Shown one piece after another: positions 36,345 through 38,698 of a stretch of 38,698 bases of DNA; the first letter of the stretch is position 1; each line of letters begins with the position of its first letter. The notes under the pieces were generated by a model. That model saw only the letters and a list, made by a program, of their open reading frames with translations, made no database searches and had not been told where the DNA came from. The stretch comes from Candidatus Pelagibacterales bacterium (GTDB taxonomy: Bacteria; Pseudomonadota; Alphaproteobacteria; Pelagibacterales; Pelagibacteraceae): NCBI GenBank assembly GCA_004213215.1, contig SHAO01000003.1, positions 1 through 38,698 of the forward strand, given 5' to 3'. The translations under genes and the position numbers were made by a program.

Positions 36345-38698
36345 TGACAAACAAATATAGATTATCTTCTGGTGGACAAATTAATAGAAGCGAAAATATT
36401 TCTTTTAAATTTAATGGAAAAACTCTGCACGGTTACAAAGGTGATACTTTAGCATCAGCTCTGTTAGCAAATGGTATTCATTTAGTTGGTAGAAGTTTTA
36501 AATATCATAGACCAAGAGGAATATTAACATCCGGCGTTGAAGAACCTAATGCCTTAGTTCAAATCATTAAAGATAAAGGTAAAACTGATCCTAATTTACG
36601 GGCTACCCAAATTGAAATTTATGAAGGTCTAAATGCAACAAGTCAAAATTGTTGGCCATCGGTTAATTTTGATTTAGGATCAGTTAATAATTTATTTTCT
36701 CGTATTATCCCCGCTGGTTTTTACTACAAAACTTTTATGTGGCCCGCGAGTCTATGGGAAAGTGTATATGAATATTTTATCAGAAGAGCAGCTGGTTTAG
36801 GAAAATCTCCTACAAAAAAAGATCCTGATATATATGATCATTGTTATTATCATTGTGAAGTCCTTATTGTTGGTGCCGGGCCAGCTGGATTAGTGGCAGC
36901 AAAAACAGCTTTAAATTCTGGAAAAAAAGTACTTTTAGTCGACGAAAGACCAAATTTTGGAGGAAATCTAAATTTTTCAAACAATGATTACAATAAAATA
37001 AATGAATTACTTCCATTTGAATGGATAAAAAAGATTTGTCTAGAATTACAAAATAATAAAAATATTAAAATATTAGATAGAACGAGTGTTGCCGCTTATC
37101 ACAATTATAACTATTTAATCATGACACAAAATTTAACTGATCATTTACCTGATAAAGATAAAAAAGATAAAATAAGACAACGTTTGTGGAAAGTTAGAGC
37201 AAAAAAGGTAATTTTAGCAACAGGATCTATTGAAAGACCAATGGTTTTTGATTGTAATGATAGACCTGGAATAATGCTTTCTTCAGCAGTTAGAAAATAT
37301 GCTAATACGTATGCTGTAAAATGCGGTAACAATATTAGTTTTTTTACAAATAATGATGATGCATACGAAACAGCGATAACTTTACATAACAAGGGTGTTA
37401 AAATTAAATCGATAATAGATATTAGAGAAAAATCAGAAGGAACACTACCAAAAAAATGTAAAGAACTAGGTATCGAAATACATTGGAAAAGTGCTGTAAC
37501 TTATACAGAAGGATATAAAAAAATTAACAAAATACATGTAATGAAGTTATCAAAAGACAACAGCAGTGTTGTTGGAAATAAATTAAAAATAGATTGTGAT
37601 TTATTATGTGTCTCCGGTGGTTATACACCAGCAGTGCATTTATTTACACAATCAGGTGGCAAGCTAGATTATAACGAAGAAAAACATTATTTTTTTCCTA
37701 AAAAAAGTAACCTTAGCCAGATATCTGTTGGTTCATGCAATGGGACTTTTGGATTAAAAAATATCATCTCAGAAACTCAAGAAAAGACTAGAGAATTTCT
37801 TAATATTAAAGAAAAAGAACAGTTTAATGTTTTAGAACCTAAAAGTGGAACTTTTGAAAACATATGGTTGATACCAAGTAGTAAAATTGCTGGAAAAACT
37901 AAATCTTTTGTTGATTATCAAAATGATTCTACAGCAAACGATATAAAACTTGCCCTCAGAGAAGGTTTTAAATCAATAGAACATGTAAAAAGATATACAA
38001 CAACCGGAATGGCTACCGATCAAGGAAAAATTGCAAATATGCATGCATTAGGAATTGTATCTGAAATCACAAATACTAAACTAGGTGAATTAGGTACAAC
38101 AACTTTTCGACCTCCCTACTCTCCAATAACCTTTGGTGCCCTTGTAGGAAGAAATGTTGGTCAATTTTTTGATATCACGAGAAAGACACCAATGCATGAT
38201 TGGCACGAAAAAAATAATGCAAAATTTGAAGATGTTGGTCAATGGAAAAGAGCTTGGTATTACCCTTCGATTAATGAAAGTATGTATGATGCCGTTCAAA
38301 GAGAATCTAAAGCTGCTAGAACAAAAGCTGGGATTTTGGACGCCTCTACTTTAGGAAAAATTGACATCCAAGGAAGTGATGCCTCTGAGTTTTTAAATCG
38401 TGTTTATACAAATGCATGGAGTAAGCTGCCTATAGGAAAATGTAGATATGGTTTAATGCTTAATGAAGATGGAATGGTATATGACGATGGTGTTACAACA
38501 CGTTTAAGTGAAAATCATTATGTAATGACTACCACAACAGGTGGCGCAGCTACTGTAATGGCTAAACTTGAAGACTTTCTACAAACAGAATGGCCTGAAT
38601 TAAAAGTTTATTTAACTTCTGTAACTGATCATTTCGCGACTGTAAGTGTTTGTGGTCCTCATAGTAAAAAAATATTAGAAAAAGTAACACAAAATATC
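36344..38698 (+). CDS. soxA: Sarcosine oxidase alpha subunit (3'-truncated by the window edge)
   Basis: TAATG overlap with soxD; open frame of 785 codons to the window end. N-terminal 2Fe-2S-like ISFKFNGKTLHGYKGDTLASALLANGIHLVGRSFKYHRPRGI; FAD motif VLIVGAGPAGLVAAKTALNSGKKVLLVDE; GCV_T-like C-terminal part. Absent from the ORF track because no stop is in the window. Confidence 0.95.
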   Translation, partial: MTNKYRLSSGGQINRSENISFKFNGKTLHGYKGDTLASALLANGIHLVGRSFKYHRPRGILTSGVEEPNALVQIIKDKGKTDPNLRATQIEIYEGLNATSQNCWPSVNFDLGSVNNLFSRIIPAGFYYKTFMWPASLWESVYEYFIRRAAGLGKSPTKKDPDIYDHCYYHCEVLIVGAGPAGLVAAKTALNSGKKVLLVDERPNFGGNLNFSNNDYNKINELLPFEWIKKICLELQNNKNIKILDRTSVAAYHNYNYLIMTQNLTDHLPDKDKKDKIRQRLWKVRAKKVILATGSIERPMVFDCNDRPGIMLSSAVRKYANTYAVKCGNNISFFTNNDDAYETAITLHNKGVKIKSIIDIREKSEGTLPKKCKELGIEIHWKSAVTYTEGYKKINKIHVMKLSKDNSSVVGNKLKIDCDLLCVSGGYTPAVHLFTQSGGKLDYNEEKHYFFPKKSNLSQISVGSCNGTFGLKNIISETQEKTREFLNIKEKEQFNVLEPKSGTFENIWLIPSSKIAGKTKSFVDYQNDSTANDIKLALREGFKSIEHVKRYTTTGMATDQGKIANMHALGIVSEITNTKLGELGTTTFRPPYSPITFGALVGRNVGQFFDITRKTPMHDWHEKNNAKFEDVGQWKRAWYYPSINESMYDAVQRESKAARTKAGILDASTLGKIDIQGSDASEFLNRVYTNAWSKLPIGKCRYGLMLNEDGMVYDDGVTTRLSENHYVMTTTTGGAATVMAKLEDFLQTEWPELKVYLTSVTDHFATVSVCGPHSKKILEKVTQNI

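Noticed and set aside
37141-38354. ORFs 37141..37392, 38090..38299 and 38154..38354
   Set aside because: All lie inside the continuous soxA reading frame (36344 to window end), which is clearly the real gene.

Overview
AT-rich, very compact alphaproteobacterial chromosome segment. Gene content and order suggest Pelagibacterales/SAR11 or a close relative (inference, no search run). Most of it is core metabolism and housekeeping: recJ-glpX-hom-lipoprotein-argC-rpsI-rplM; metY; ctaA; chorismate mutase; rpmG-merR-ihfA-plsX-rpmF-bc1 chaperone; bamE; hppA; nusB-ribH-ribBX-ribE-ribD-nrdR-glyA-rpiB; hemB; recO-rnc-lepB-acpS-pdxJ-pyrE-spoT-folK-smpB-dapA; slt; rarD; and a sarcosine oxidase cluster soxB-soxD-soxA that runs off the right edge. 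Two tRNAs (Glu-TTC, Ser-GCT) are present, both on the minus strand. The left edge (partial CDS, GIY-YIG protein, tRNA-Glu, TPR-sulfotransferase) looks most accessory. I saw no CRISPR array, transposase, prophage or recognisable defence system. The strongest observation is that acpS is split by a 12-A homopolymer: the conserved AcpS C-terminus lies intact in the +1 frame, and its stop overlaps the lepB start. Other points of interest are a RibBA homologue lacking the GTP cyclohydrolase II zinc cysteines (RibBX-like), an atypical NrdR zinc ribbon, shortened RSH and RecO proteins, a K/E-rich lipoprotein of unknown function, divergent genes with abutting start codons, and convergent genes with no terminator space. 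rpmF, soxA and the left-edge CDS are missing from the supplied ORF track.
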